Part shown: positions 38,210-49,703 of the stretch, piece by piece | Layout of the letters: each line of letters starts with the position of its first letter | Numbering within the stretch: the first letter of the stretch is position 1 | Assembly: GCA_008638375.1 (NCBI GenBank) | Contig: CM018035.1 | Span: forward strand, 2,097,501 to 2,161,500 | Length of the DNA stretch: 64,000 nucleotides | Source: Nyssa sinensis | Lineage: Eukaryota > Streptophyta > Magnoliopsida > Cornales > Nyssaceae | Direction of reading: 5' to 3' | Program-made: the position numbers and the translations under genes | The notes under the pieces: generated by a model | What the model was told of the DNA's origin: nothing | Seen by the model: only the letters and a program-made list of their open reading frames with translations | Database searches by the model: none

Positions 38210-39078
38210 TTAAATTCATGCTAACAAAATTCAAAAGTTCAGCATCTGGAAATCCCACCAACTGTTTTTGAACAGTATTAATAATTCAGAGATGGCTTAA
38301 ATGTGACTCAAATTGAAGGAATGTAGATGGTTGCTTTGAAACAGATCCTTATGAGTAATGCTACGACTGTTTCTGAAACAATTTGCTTTCCCATTTATTC
38401 TACGAAAGCTTCATTTGGTTCATGAATTTACTTATTAAAAAAAAGGAATAGAAAAAAAAAAAAAAATACTTACATTTTCTCTTTTATTGTAAAAATAATT
38501 AAAAAGAAAGAACAAAATAATTAACATGTAAAATTACAACATTTTCTCTGTTTTTTTAAATCTTATTTTACTTTTCTTCTCTCTTTTTTTTTTTTTTTTT
38601 TATAGTAAACCAAACAAAAAACAAAATTGAAAGAGTAAATAAAATAAAAATATATATTTTGGACATGTTTAGCACCATTTCATCATGTATATTTTCCCAG
38701 TGTAGGCTACCCACAGCCCCTTCTCACCAAAATAAATAATAAATAAATAAAATAAAAGGACTGAAATGAGTAATAATAAGAATTTAACCAATCCAATCCA
38801 AACAACAAAAAAAAAAATAATAATAATAATAAAGCAAAAGGATATTCAATACAAAACTCTACCTGCAACAAAACTTGCAATATTATATGCCCAGCAGACT
38901 GAAATGAGTAACTTGACACTCCCCCCACCCTACTGCAAATGTGCAGGAAACATCGTTTGATGTTCATATATGTTTAACAACGTTAAATTAAGACACTAAA
39001 CACCAACGGAAGAAAAGCTAACTAACGCTCGCATTATAACGCCTTACCTCGGTGAACCCAGTAAAAAAAAAAACCTCG

Positions 39079-42000
39079 TCAGAGGAGATCAGCAACATTT
39101 GATGGCAGCTCTTCAATGACCACATTATAGAACTTCTGAATGTCAAACAGCATTCTCTCATCTTCCCGAGTCACAAAGTTAATGGCGACACCTTTTCTTC
39201 CAAACCGTCCACTACGTCCTATACGATGGAGGTAATTTTCTGGTTGAGTCGGCAGATCATAATTTATGACGAGGGAGACCTGTTGCACATCGATACCACG
39301 AGCCAGGAGGTCAGTGGTGATGAGAACACGAGAAGAGCCAGAGCGAAATTCACGCATAATTATATCACGAGTATTCTGATCCATGTCTCCATGAGTGGCC
39401 GAGACTGTGTGGTCACGGCTTCGCATTTTGTCGGTAAGCCAGTCAACCTTACGCCTGGTGTTCACAAAAATGACACTTTGGGTGATGGCAAGGGTCTCGT
39501 AGAGATCACAAAGGGTTTCGAGCTTCCATTCTTCCTTTTCAACATTGACATGAAACTGTTTTATACCCTCAAGAGTGAGCTCATCACGTTTCACCAGGAT
39601 CCTCACAGGCTTGTTCATAAACTTCCTTGTTATCTCAAGTGCTTCAGGTGGCATCGTGGCAGAGAAGACCCCAACTTGAACTTTAGATGGCAGCAGCTGG
39701 AAAATATCATAGATCTGAAGGCACAAAAAATCAAATATCAGAACAGAAAATATCAGAAACCCAATAAAAATTTATCAAAGCCCAAGTAAATTAATTCCAG
39801 CAAAAAGACTAATTTTGAACAACTGCTTTGAAGGAATAAAAAGTTATCAATATCCGCTAATGCCTCAATATAGATTGCCATGCAATAGAAAAAATTTTGG
39901 GCTGATGTTTGAAATATATAATTTATGCCTAATCCTGCCCACACTTCAATACAATAGGGTCAACCATTATAAGCAAATAATCAAAAAGATTACTGTAAAA
40001 AAAATGAAATCTTCACATAATGAAATACAAAACCATTATAGAAAATCCTACACATAGGATTAGTTTATGATAACGATGAGGAACAAAACGATAAATCCAC
40101 AGGAGCTCCTACTGAAACAATAAATTTCTCCCACACATTTTTTCAAGTATTTACCATTTTTTTATAACACTAACGTCCTGCAAGTTTAGGGTCTATCCTA
40201 TAATTACAAGATCATTCTCTTTTAGTTCAACTAGATTTAGTTTCTTCTTCAACTACATTTAATCTTTAGTCCATCCCCACTTGAAAATCAAGATGGAGAG
40301 AAAAATAATATGAGCTAAAGTGACCATACAGTTTTAATAGCTTTCCTATAAAGTCGTCAGGAATGAAAACTACCGAATTATGGAACTCTTAAAGAAGCTA
40401 AATTATGACAAGGCTTCATATCTTATTAGGACATTTATTTATCCTCACGAAATGACTTAATACTGCCAAAATTCATCTAAGAGAAATTGTGTGCCACTGC
40501 CGGTCACTCATCTTATGACAGCCAACTAATGTCCTTGGCCAAGACATGTACATGTGCACATGCATGCTTATGCATGTATGCTCACGCCACGCATGCATAC
40601 AAATCAATGAGAGAATAAAAATCAAAGCAAAATGAGAAGGCGAATGACCGACCTGATCCTTAAAACCTCGTGAAAGCATTTCATCTGCCTCGTCCAATAC
40701 AAACATCCTAATGTAATCAGGACGAAGTGACTGTCTTCGCAGCATGTCAAACACACGTCCAGGGGTGCCAACAACAACATGAACACCACTTGACAGAATA
40801 CGTTGATCCTCGCGGACGCTAGTCCCACCTACACAAGCATGAACCTTCACACCAAGATAGTCACCAAGTGCTCGCATAACCTTCTCAATCTGTTGGGCAA
40901 GTTCTCGAGTGGGTGCCAAAACCAGTGCTTGGCATTGGACTAAGCCATAATCAAGTTGCTGCAAGATTCCAGAGCAAAAGGTGGCAGTTTTCCCCGTTCC
41001 AGACTGAGCTTGCTGAATAACATCAAGACCCTTGCAGAATGGAACAATTCCCCTTTGCTGGATTGCAGAGGGCTTCTCAAAACCTTCAAATAATATTCAG
41101 CATAAACTATAAGTTCAAATTCAGTATATCTTAGCCGAAGGTAAGGTAGATTAGAACACCAACAAAGAAGGCAATACTACATAATCTTGGACATTGTAAG
41201 ATATAGCAATGAAGAAAATCAATGCTTTGCCTACAAAGGTAACTTTCTGGAATTACTTGTAAATGGGAGGCAAAATAGCATCAAAATAAAAAAACTGAAT
41301 AAGAAAAATTAAGGTTCTAAGAATGATTCAGTCACACCAGTTCAAAAACAACTTCACATTGGTTAGAGTCACCTTATAAGTAAATATATATCTCCTAAAC
41401 TTTTTTTTATATATCTCCTAAATTTTCAAGGCAGAAGGAAGTATCAGTGTCACAACTTTTAAGTTGTAAGGTAGATTCAGGGCCCTTAATGTGTGTTGAG
41501 GTCATCTTAGGAGAAATATGTCCCATAAATTGTAAGAAAAAGTTCAATGTCACATCTTTGAAATTGTAAAACAGCTTCAAAATACTTACCATAAGCATAG
41601 ATGCCCCTCAAGAGGTTCTCTTGCAATCCCATGGCATCAAAACTGTCATAAACCTCATCGTATGATGTAAAGAAATCTTGTCCATCAGCTGTGAGCCTAC
41701 ACGAACCAATTCAATCAAAATGAACATTAATGTTACCATCCACTAGTGTTTTAAAAAGTGTTTTCAAGGAGAGCCTCAAGGCGCACCTTGAGAATCTAGT
41801 AAGGAAAAAGCTTCGAAATAAAGCAAGCCTTCTGAGAAGTGTTCGCTTTGGGGGATAGGCTATGCCTAGGAGTGCATTGGAGGAGGAAACATGACCTCTA
41901 TCTATTTCATTTTTTGTTTTACTATTAATTGTGATTAAAATAAGCATTTTTTTATTACAATTTTTTTTACCATGGTTTAATAAAGTCAACTAAATAAATC

Positions 42001-42622
42001 TTTTATAAACGCTAGTTATGGATCACTTTTTAAAATTCAAAGACCCATTCTATTTTGAGTATCTTCTTTTCTTACCTTTTTTTTTTTTTTTTTCCTATTT
42101 CTACTCTCCATCCGTTTCTAACATACTCATGCTTTTGTTTGTACTTCTTTTTTTTCTTTACAACTAATTATCTCAGTTGTAGTAGTCTATATCTTTTACT
42201 TCCATGATAAAATTAAATATTGTTACTAATATTATACTTAAATTTATTTGTTATTTGTTAGTTGTTATTTCTTACTTTTGTTATTTGTATTTAAATAGAC
42301 TTTATATATATATATATATATGTATATGTATATATATTTAATATAAAACTCGAAACTCGAAACTCGAAAGCTTACGCCTCACCTCAGAAGGGGTAGAATG
42401 TCTATTGTCTCACTTTACACTTTCGCTTTTTAAAACATTGATCCACCATTAAAAATTATATATAGATGTTAAAATAATTCAGACTACACAAACTTGATAT
42501 ACGAATAGGAATTAGGAGGACACCAATTATAGCCGAAGTGAACGAGGAACTTACAACTCATTCATTTTGGTGTCATATTGACGAGCATCAAATTGTGATC
42601 CTTCTGGTGCCAACCCTGCCAT
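39079..42622 (-). CDS. EIF4A: Eukaryotic initiation factor 4A (DEAD-box RNA helicase)
   Basis: Four coding exons on the minus strand: 42555-42622, 41590-41696, 40653-41083, 39079-39714. GT-AG junctions and continuous phase give 413 aa, exactly the usual plant eIF4A length. eIF4A is the ATP-dependent helicase of the cap-binding eIF4F complex that unwinds mRNA leaders for ribosome scanning in the cytoplasm. Visible motifs: N-terminal [18 protein letters not shown] motif [12 protein letters not shown], motif I AQSGTGKT, Ia [14 protein letters not shown], motif II DEAD, motif III SAT, motif [22 protein letters not shown] and [12 protein letters not shown]. Nothing is missing, and the sequence is near-identical to plant eIF4A as I know it, so it should be functional. 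The first coding intron carries a hAT-like MITE. Confidence 0.97.
41744..42440. mobile_element. hAT-like MITE (family A, copy 2) in first coding intron of eIF4A
   Basis: A 697-bp element begins TAGTGTTTTAAAAAGTG and ends GCTTTTTAAAACATTG, imperfect terminal inverted repeats matching the 17054-17658 element. The same ATCCAC hexamer abuts both ends (41738-41743 and 42441-42446), a likely remnant of the target duplication. It shares with copy 1 the interior order CAAGGCG/CTTGAGG near the left end and CTTACGCCTCACCTC...GGGGTAGAAT (copy 1 CTTTTGCCTCGTC...GGGGATGGAAT) near the right end. It lies within intron 41697-42554. Confidence 0.75.
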
Positions 42623-44410
42623 AGCTGTGACCAGAAAACCATATATACCATTAACTATTAACCAATTCAAGATTTTTAACAAGAGAAAAAGGCAAAGAGG
42701 TGAGACTTAGATACCAGATTGAACCAACCAGAACATGTTCTGGTCACAGAAAGAAGAAATGGGAAAAGGAGAGGGGTAAAAAAGTTCCTTGCCAACAAAA
42801 CACACAGAAATATGAATAACCATTTAATGTGTCAATAAAGATACAAGAACTTTTACTTTTTAGTAATATGTAACAGAAGAGCCAAACTTGCAAACCACAC
42901 AAACGAAGTGCAAGCATTAAATTTCTGTTTCAGTATTTGGGGAAGATGTGCTTTGACACAAATGGCTACCAGAAAATCAGGATTTAACCAAAAGCCGCTT
43001 ACCCTCTCCCCCAAAGTTGACTAAGATAGCTCAAGCACATGCAATCCACATAGGACTTCTGAAGAAAAAACAACTAAATGAATGATCCAGGCAATACATA
43101 TTATTATTTCTTTAAGGATCAACAAAGTGGGGAAAGAAAGGCAATACAACAATGATTATAGCTCAAGCTTCTAATCACATTAAACCCTCAAAACTGTTTT
43201 TCTTCGATGTAAGAGACCCCAGGTCTAATCCCAAACCCCTCCAACCTTTGACCATATTTTGTCTAAGCAGCACTGGAACAGGGGGGCATTAACAGCTAAG
43301 GAATTTCTACTAGCAGCCTTTCTAAACCAATGAGTTTTACACACCTGAATTTTTCAAATAAAATTAATTTCAGTGCCTATGGCAATCAAACAGGCCAATA
43401 GGTTGTTCCTGTGGACCTAGAAAAAAAGGTGCATATTCACACGTACAAATTGCAAAAAGATGCACATGTACAACCTCAGCAAAACTCACACATCTGGTCT
43501 CCCACCAGCAATAGACAGCTTTCAGCTCATATTAATCTCCAAAAAATATGTTAAGTTAAACAACTTCTTCAAGCATATCTCAAGTGCCAACTTATTCATC
43601 AAACAAATAAGTGAACTTGGCCAACATCGTGATATTATACCAAAACTGAGTGACAAATGCTCATATAAATAAGATATTTTAGCGCTCCGTAACAACAATC
43701 CCAAACATAAACGTTCAAATTGCTTCACAAATCAGTTAATACAGATTCAAATAGCTTCACAAATCAATCAATACAGAAAATCACTAAACTACAATGTGCA
43801 ATTTCACGTACTTAAAAAAATTAATAGATTGCATTCGTTAAAGTTATAAGCTTTCAATGATTTCCTTAACCAAACCAAGTACAATTACTCTGCTTTATTT
43901 GTATAAGTCGTTATTACAAAACAACATGACAACAAATTCAAATTTTATTTTCTTCTATTCTCTCGTCCTCAGCTTTCTAAGTGGTCGAACAAAGGGTTAA
44001 ACAAACTAAATCATGCACACACAATAAATATATATATAAAAACAGGACAGATAAATTTCAGATCATACACGAATAGATAACATGTAATCAAACTAAGATA
44101 GATCAATCTACATAACCAATGTTTTCACCGATAAAAAATACAATAGTAAATAGGTAAAGATGATGAACGGTGCTTGAGCAGGAGATCGATTGCAGAAGAA
44201 GAGAACGGAGGACGAACCTGCTAGTGATGAGAGAGATTGGTGATGATCGTTGTAGAGAGATATAGCTCGAGAGGCTGTGCTGTTCAGATGAAGAACTAGG
44301 TTTTCCCAACTCCTCGGATCTGCGCCGTGGAGTTGAAGGAACGCGAGTTTAGAGACACGATGTGGATTGTGGAAAGCGGATTAGGAAAGGAGAGATGATG
44401 CCTTCATTAT
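42623..44410 (-). promoter_or_regulatory. 5' leader of eIF4A with 1.6-kb leader intron
   Basis: Minus strand. A leader exon runs from about 44390 to 44218 and ends AGCAG|GTTCGT. The leader intron spans 42625-44217 and ends CACAG two bases before the ATG. A TATA-like GATATAATG lies near 44406-44413. Plant eIF4A genes commonly have a leader intron. The small reading frames inside the intron (for example 43460-43672) look like chance. Confidence 0.6.
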
Positions 44411-44414
44411 ATCA

Positions 44415-45109
44415 GAGTTTGATGAATACTCTCACTCTTGTGCCAATTTATTCTTGCTTTCCGAATTTGCCCCTCTATTGTTTCCTTTTTTACTTTGGAA
44501 TCCGTTTGGATTTCAAGAAAACTACAGAAAATAAATAAATAAAACACACAAAATTTAGAAGAAACAAAAATAAAAAACAATTTAAAAAATATAACAAATC
44601 AAGCAACTCAAGTTGGATTTGAAATGGGCTTGGTTAGAATTTTGACAACTCATGAGATAATGATTCAAGCCATTATCATATTATAAAACAATAATGTCAT
44701 TCTTTTTTAAAATTGTATTTTAATTTTTTTTATTTAAAATAATGTAATATCAAATCATTTAAATGATTTTGACATTCAACATTCTCATAATAGGTACTAT
44801 TAACTGAGGTGAATTTAATAGTAGAGGCCCTTTTTTTTTATAGAGCCTGTCCAAACAAAATTCAATATCTCATTTTAAGAAATTAAGTTATTGAAAATTT
44901 GAATAAATCTCAAAATTTGATTATTCAATAAAAATTCTTTACACGATTACTTACAAAACACTTTTAAGTCGTGTGAGCTAAAATTCTAATAATAAATACG
45001 AACACGTTCTAACTAGTTCTTAATATGTATATGTGTGTGTAAATAAGACATAAAATGGGGAGGGGGGAAAACTGAATACATCTGCTTTGTTGTTTTAGTT
45101 TGTATATGT
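44415..45109. other. Intergenic, nothing recognised
   Basis: AT-rich spacer between the eIF4A promoter and a LINE fragment. No coding sequence or structured repeat recognised. Confidence 0.5.
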
Positions 45110-46735
45110 GTATGTCGTCAGCTCCGTTTTGTCAGGTGCATCCTTGTGTGTTTTGAAGCTGTTTCAGGTATGCGGATCAATCTCGCAAAAAGCAGTATTA
45201 CTCCGGTTGGGCTGATTCAGGACTTGGACTTGTTAGCCAACACTTTAGGGTGCAAAGTGGGCAGCCTTCCCATGGTTTATCTCGGCCTTCCTCTGGGTGC
45301 TTCTCCGCGTTTCACTGGGGTATAGGGACCCGGTGGTTGGTAGGTTTCTCAACAAGCTGTCTGGTTGGAAGGCTCAGCTCCTATCTAAGGGAGGCAGGCT
45401 CACCCTAGTCAAAAACTCTTTGGCCAATCTCCCCACTTATTTCATGTCCCTTTTCCCTATTCCAAAGACAGTTAGTAGAAGGCTCGAGAAGATTCAGAGG
45501 GACTTCCTTTGGGGTCATGAAGGGGAGGTTAGGAAGATTCACCTTGTTGCTTGGGACAAAATCAAGAAACCGGTGTCTCACGGGGGCCTTGGGGTGAAAG
45601 ATTTGAGCATGTTCAATTCAGCCCTCTTAGGGAAATGGCTATGGAAATTTGGTGAAAGTAATAGGGAGCTTTTGGAGGGACATCAGTTATTGCGAAGTAT
45701 GGTTGCGATCACGTAAGTTGGTGCTCGGGTAGTGTGGAGGGGCCGAGGGGTTGTGGCCCTTGGGGATTCATTAGAGATGGGTGGAGTCTCTTCCTGGAAA
45801 GATGCCGTCTTGTTCTCGAAAATGGCAATAGGTTGAAATTCTGGTATGATGCATGGACTGGGGAGAGTGAGCCTTTGAGGGTGAAATTCCCCAGGTTGTA
45901 TAGTCTGGCTAGCAACAAAGAGGCTCGGGTTAGTGAGTGCTTGGAGAAAGCTGAAAACAAGCTTATCTGGGCCCCCTATTTTAGGAGAGATTTTTATGAT
46001 TGGGAACTTGATGAGGTGGGCTCTTTTCTTCGGTTACTTAACAATTCTCAGGCTTCGGAAGATAGGGAGGACAAGAGAGTTTGGAGGCCGGATAAGAATT
46101 ATTTTTCTGTCTACTCCTTCTATAGAAACATGATCGCTCCAGTTAGATCTCTCCTTTCCTTGGAAGCTCATCTGGCAAGCTACTGTTCCTCCGAAAGCTT
46201 CTTTCTTTGCTTGGGAAGCTTCTTGGAAGGCGATCCTTGCGGCGGATAACTTGAAGAATCGAGGCTTCTCCTTAACTAGCAGATGCTCTTTGTGTAAGAA
46301 CGAGGAGGAAAGCGTGGATCATGTGCTTATCCACTGTCATGCTTCATTGTATTGCTGGAATGTTATTTTTGCTCTGTTTGGCTTCTCTTGGGTTATGTCA
46401 AGGTCAGTTAAAGATCTTCTTTTGGCTTGGGAGGGTTGCAGTCTCCCAAAGGACCTTAAGAGAGTTTGGAGACTGGCTCCAATCTGCCTCTTGTGGTGTA
46501 TATGGAAAGAAAGGAACAACCATGTCTTTGAAGATGTAGAGTTCTCTACTCCTTTCTTCAAAGATGCTTTTTTGCGTTTATTACATTTTTGGGCCAAAGG
46601 GACTTTCCCTGTAAATGTTTCTTCTTTTGTAGGTTTTTTGGGTTCTCTTAACCAGATGTAAGTTCTTGGGGTTTTCATCCCTGGTTGCCCGTCTTGGGCT
46701 CCATATATATACATCTCTTACTTATCAAAAAAATA
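45110..46735 (+). mobile_element. 5'-truncated LINE (L1-type), degenerate
   Basis: Begins within the reverse transcriptase region (matching the reverse complement of about 19825 downwards: ATGCGGATCAATCTCGCAAAAAG) and continues through [22 protein letters not shown] (about 45355-45420; partial motif), RDFLWGHEGE, the zf-RVT knuckle CSLCKNEEESVDHVLIHC (about 46281-46335) and CLLWCIWKERNNHVFEDV, ending GGGCTCCATATATATACATC with a short poly(A) at 46729-46735. Frames break near 45297, 45716 and 46250, so it is a dead copy of the same family as the kinase-intron LINE. Truncation at the 5' end is the usual outcome of target-primed reverse transcription. Confidence 0.88.
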
Positions 46736-47299
46736 TATATGTGTGTGTATATATATATATATAGTCCACCCAAAAAAATATAAAATTGATATTATTATTA
46801 TACTACATTAACTACATAATTTTAAGTGTTACAATACAATGTTATGTCAATGGTGCATCATTTAGAATATAAACTTGAAAATGTATTGTTGATTCTAAAA
46901 CTCTTTTTTCAGTAACTAATAATTCTAAAACTCTTTAATTTATTAAACTTAACTTCAGTTAATAAGTACTTTAAGATTATGTAAAAAATTAAATTACTTA
47001 ACAAAATTGACTTATTAGAAGCTTGTGAAAATCCTATTAAGAGGTAAAAAAAAAGAGAGTGAAGTGAGGAATGAATACCTCTAATCCTTACATATAGAGA
47101 TAGATATAAACTATAAAACAACACTTTTCATGTGAATAATAAGTGAAATTTTACTCTTTATTTGGAAAGTGAAATATCATTATTTATGAAATAAAGTAAA
47201 ATTTAATTGTTCAATAAAAACAACTTGTATTTACAACAATAAACCCAAATTTATTATATGTTAGTGATCTGACTTATATTATTGTAACAAGTAAACTAA
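46736..47299. other. AT-rich spacer, nothing recognised
   Basis: TG/TA microsatellite at 46737-46764, then low-complexity AT-rich DNA without coding potential. Confidence 0.5.
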
Positions 47300-47439
47300 G
47301 TATATAGGTATTATGTGCAGAGCGTAGCGACATACATAATACCCATGCGGCTTAACCTTAGTTGTGTTTCTAATGACGATTAATAGGTTGGGGGTGCGGG
47401 GTAAGGGTATATTGAGAAATTTTAATGTATTCGATCGAG

Positions 47440-47615
47440 ATTAGAATTAACTGCGATGCAGTTCAAATATATTGTAACCCTATTTTTTAATTAGTGTAAA
47501 ACATAATCGCACTTATGAATGTAGACACATTGCCGGAACCACGTAAATTCTCTATGTCGGTTTCTTCTTTCTCTCTAATTCTCGTTATTAATTTCACAAC
47601 ACTATATTATACGAG
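47440..47615 (+). mobile_element. Copia-type LTR remnant (probable)
   Basis: The block GTAGACACATTGCCGGAACC followed by ACGTAAATTCTCT and a TTCTTTCTCTCTAATTCTCG pyrimidine tract resembles the conserved R/U5 part of many plant Ty1-Copia LTRs (consensus GTGGACGTAGGC..TTGCCGAACCACGTAAAT, then a TCTT-rich tract). The preceding TTGTAACCC and TTAGTG fit as well. No internal polyprotein region, primer-binding site or second LTR is found nearby, so it is a solo or truncated LTR. Exact ends are not resolved; it may extend left to about 47300. Confidence 0.55.
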
Positions 47616-48940
47616 CCCAAAATTTACAAAGTTGTAATATTGTTTAATATGGTATTTTGTCTCTGAATAAATATCATTGTTTTAGTTGAAATTAAAAGAT
47701 AATAAAATTTCAATGAGTAATAAAAGAATAATTCTAGCATTTATTGTATAAAATAAATGTCTTACATACATTTATATATATATATACACACACACACACA
47801 CATTTCAATATCAACATCAAGATGTTTCACTGTATTTTATGGCAACACAATGAAAGTTCACTGTTCTAAAACACGATGAAATCTCATCGTGTTTAAAACA
47901 ACAATGATTCTCCCCTAAAGTAATGTTGGTTACAAATTGAATTAGATAAAATCTAATGCTATACATTTATTTAAACTAACTTAATTAATTGACAAAAGAA
48001 CACAAGGCTTTAGCCCCACTAGCTAAAAATCATGCTAAAGAATTGTATTTTTTTACAAACATAATCACAGTATTGATTTGGCAAAGGCTCAGTTAGGCAG
48101 TTCAACCATCGTCTTTACAAACACAGCCCAGATACGCTATTTGAGCCTTCTTTTTCAATTGCACAATGATCATGAGACAGAAAATCAAAGATATCAAAGA
48201 TGAAGTAACCCCCTTTTCCTCCCCCTTCTCTTCCCCTCACATACATCTTGTTAATTAAAAAAACCCCAGCTACTCTCCTGCTCACGCAGGTTTGATATCA
48301 ATTTGCATTGATATACATAAAACCTTAATGAAAAAAGTATTTTTTTGAATTTTTTTTCCTCAAAAACTGATATCTGAAAAGATTTTTCAAAAAATTCTCT
48401 ACATACCTACAAAGGAGTTGAATGTGTTTATCCACATAAATATAACAAAAAAGTCTTTGTAGTGGAGGATGATGACTACAAAATAAATCGAATAATAATG
48501 TTGAGAAGATCAAATGATCTCAATGACTTTGAGATTTTAGTTTGTTAATGGAGGATGACGAGAGAGAGAGAATGGTGTGCAGTGCAAGATGGGGTATTTA
48601 TAATTTGTCAAAATTGAAAAAATATAAATAAAAAATAAAAATGACAATTTTATCATTTTAAAATAAAAATCTGACTAAGAAAGTATTTGTAATTTGTTAA
48701 ATAAAAAAAAAAAAAGTGAATATAATTTTAAAAATTTTAAAAAAGATAGTGTAATTGTGAAAAAAAATAATTCGGACGTTAAGTGAAATATACCTTATAT
48801 TTTCGTATATCAATGAAATGACAAACATGCCCATGGATGTTGTTTTTAATTACATGTGATGGCTCAATTTACACGCTTTGTCGTTTTGTTTATACTGCTT
48901 CCATGGTTCTATCACAGCTTCGTATTTAACTAGTACCTTG
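47616..48940. other. Intergenic, promoter-proximal to NMT gene
   Basis: AT-rich spacer with TA/CA microsatellite at 47773-47802. No gene recognised; the 48325-48513 frame is low-complexity. The last 200-300 bp probably include the NMT promoter. Confidence 0.45.
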
Positions 48941-48944
48941 TTCA

Positions 48945-49703
48945 CACTTCTCTTTGTAGAAAAACCCTTTCATTCTATTCTCTCACCTTCTTTCAATCTG
49001 GTCTCAAACCCTAGATCTCCATAACCGAACTTGGACGGTTGCCTAGAGCTATTGTTTCGAAGAAACGAAATTGCAGGTAACTTCTGTTAAACCAAAGTTT
49101 CATCTTTGCTCTATTCCATAGAAAATCTCATATTGCATCAGATCTCTACAATTTATTGTTTACTTCCATGAATCTATTCTTAAATATGCGTGTTCTTAAT
49201 TCATCGTCTGGCTTGGCGAGAAAAAAAGCCGATAAAAGAAAAGAATATAAAATTTCAAATCCTTTTGTTATGTTTTTTGGTGTCGGAACAGTATGAAACC
49301 TTATCAAACTTAGCATACTGATTGTATTAGTCACGAATGAAGGTTCTTGTTCTCTCAGATCCCAAAACGGAAAAAAAGAAGAAGAAAATTTGCAGTTGAA
49401 TGAAGGTTCTTGTTCTCTCAGATCCAAATAGTAAAAAACAGATAGTATATTTATCAAATAAAAAAGATAAAATATGAGAAAGAATTACATATATACTCAC
49501 ATGTAAGCAAGGTAGTATTCATTGATGCATGAATAAGTGTATGTCCTTTATTTTCCAGCTTCCTCAGCAACCAAGCTGAAGTTTTACTAGACTTGGATTT
49601 TGTCAGTCTGAATTGAGAATATAGATGTTTTTGCCTGTTGTTAGTTTTGAGTGAATCATTAATTCTGTTTTCTTACAGCCCACCATATCAAAATTTATTA
49701 GAA
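48945..49703 (+). promoter_or_regulatory. 5' leader of NMT gene with 602-bp leader intron
   Basis: A CT-rich leader exon ends AAATTGCAG|GTAACT at 49076/49077; the intron ends TTTCTTACAG at 49678, and the second leader segment leads to ATG at 49704. An in-frame ATG at 49638 lies inside the intron and is not the start. The intron contains an exact 28-bp direct repeat (49335-49362 and 49398-49425, starting GAATGAAGGTTCTTG). Confidence 0.65.

Larger units (their letters stand above)
34000..38700. other. Intergenic region with dispersed repeats and microsatellites
   Basis: No gene recognised. It holds two pairs of diverged dispersed repeats (listed separately), a poly(T) tract at 35341-35360, a GA run at 36271-36288, a GT microsatellite at 37374-37408 and a compound TA/GA/G tract at 38158-38209. 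All reading frames are short and low-complexity. Confidence 0.5.

Noticed and set aside
39226..39789. 187-codon open frame on the + strand
   Set aside because: It lies antisense to the last eIF4A exon; the opposite strand encodes conserved helicase motifs, so this frame is a shadow.
49638..49703. Longer NMT start adding 22 residues
   Set aside because: The extension crosses a TTTCTTACAG acceptor at 49678, so it is intronic; family length fits the ATG at 49704.
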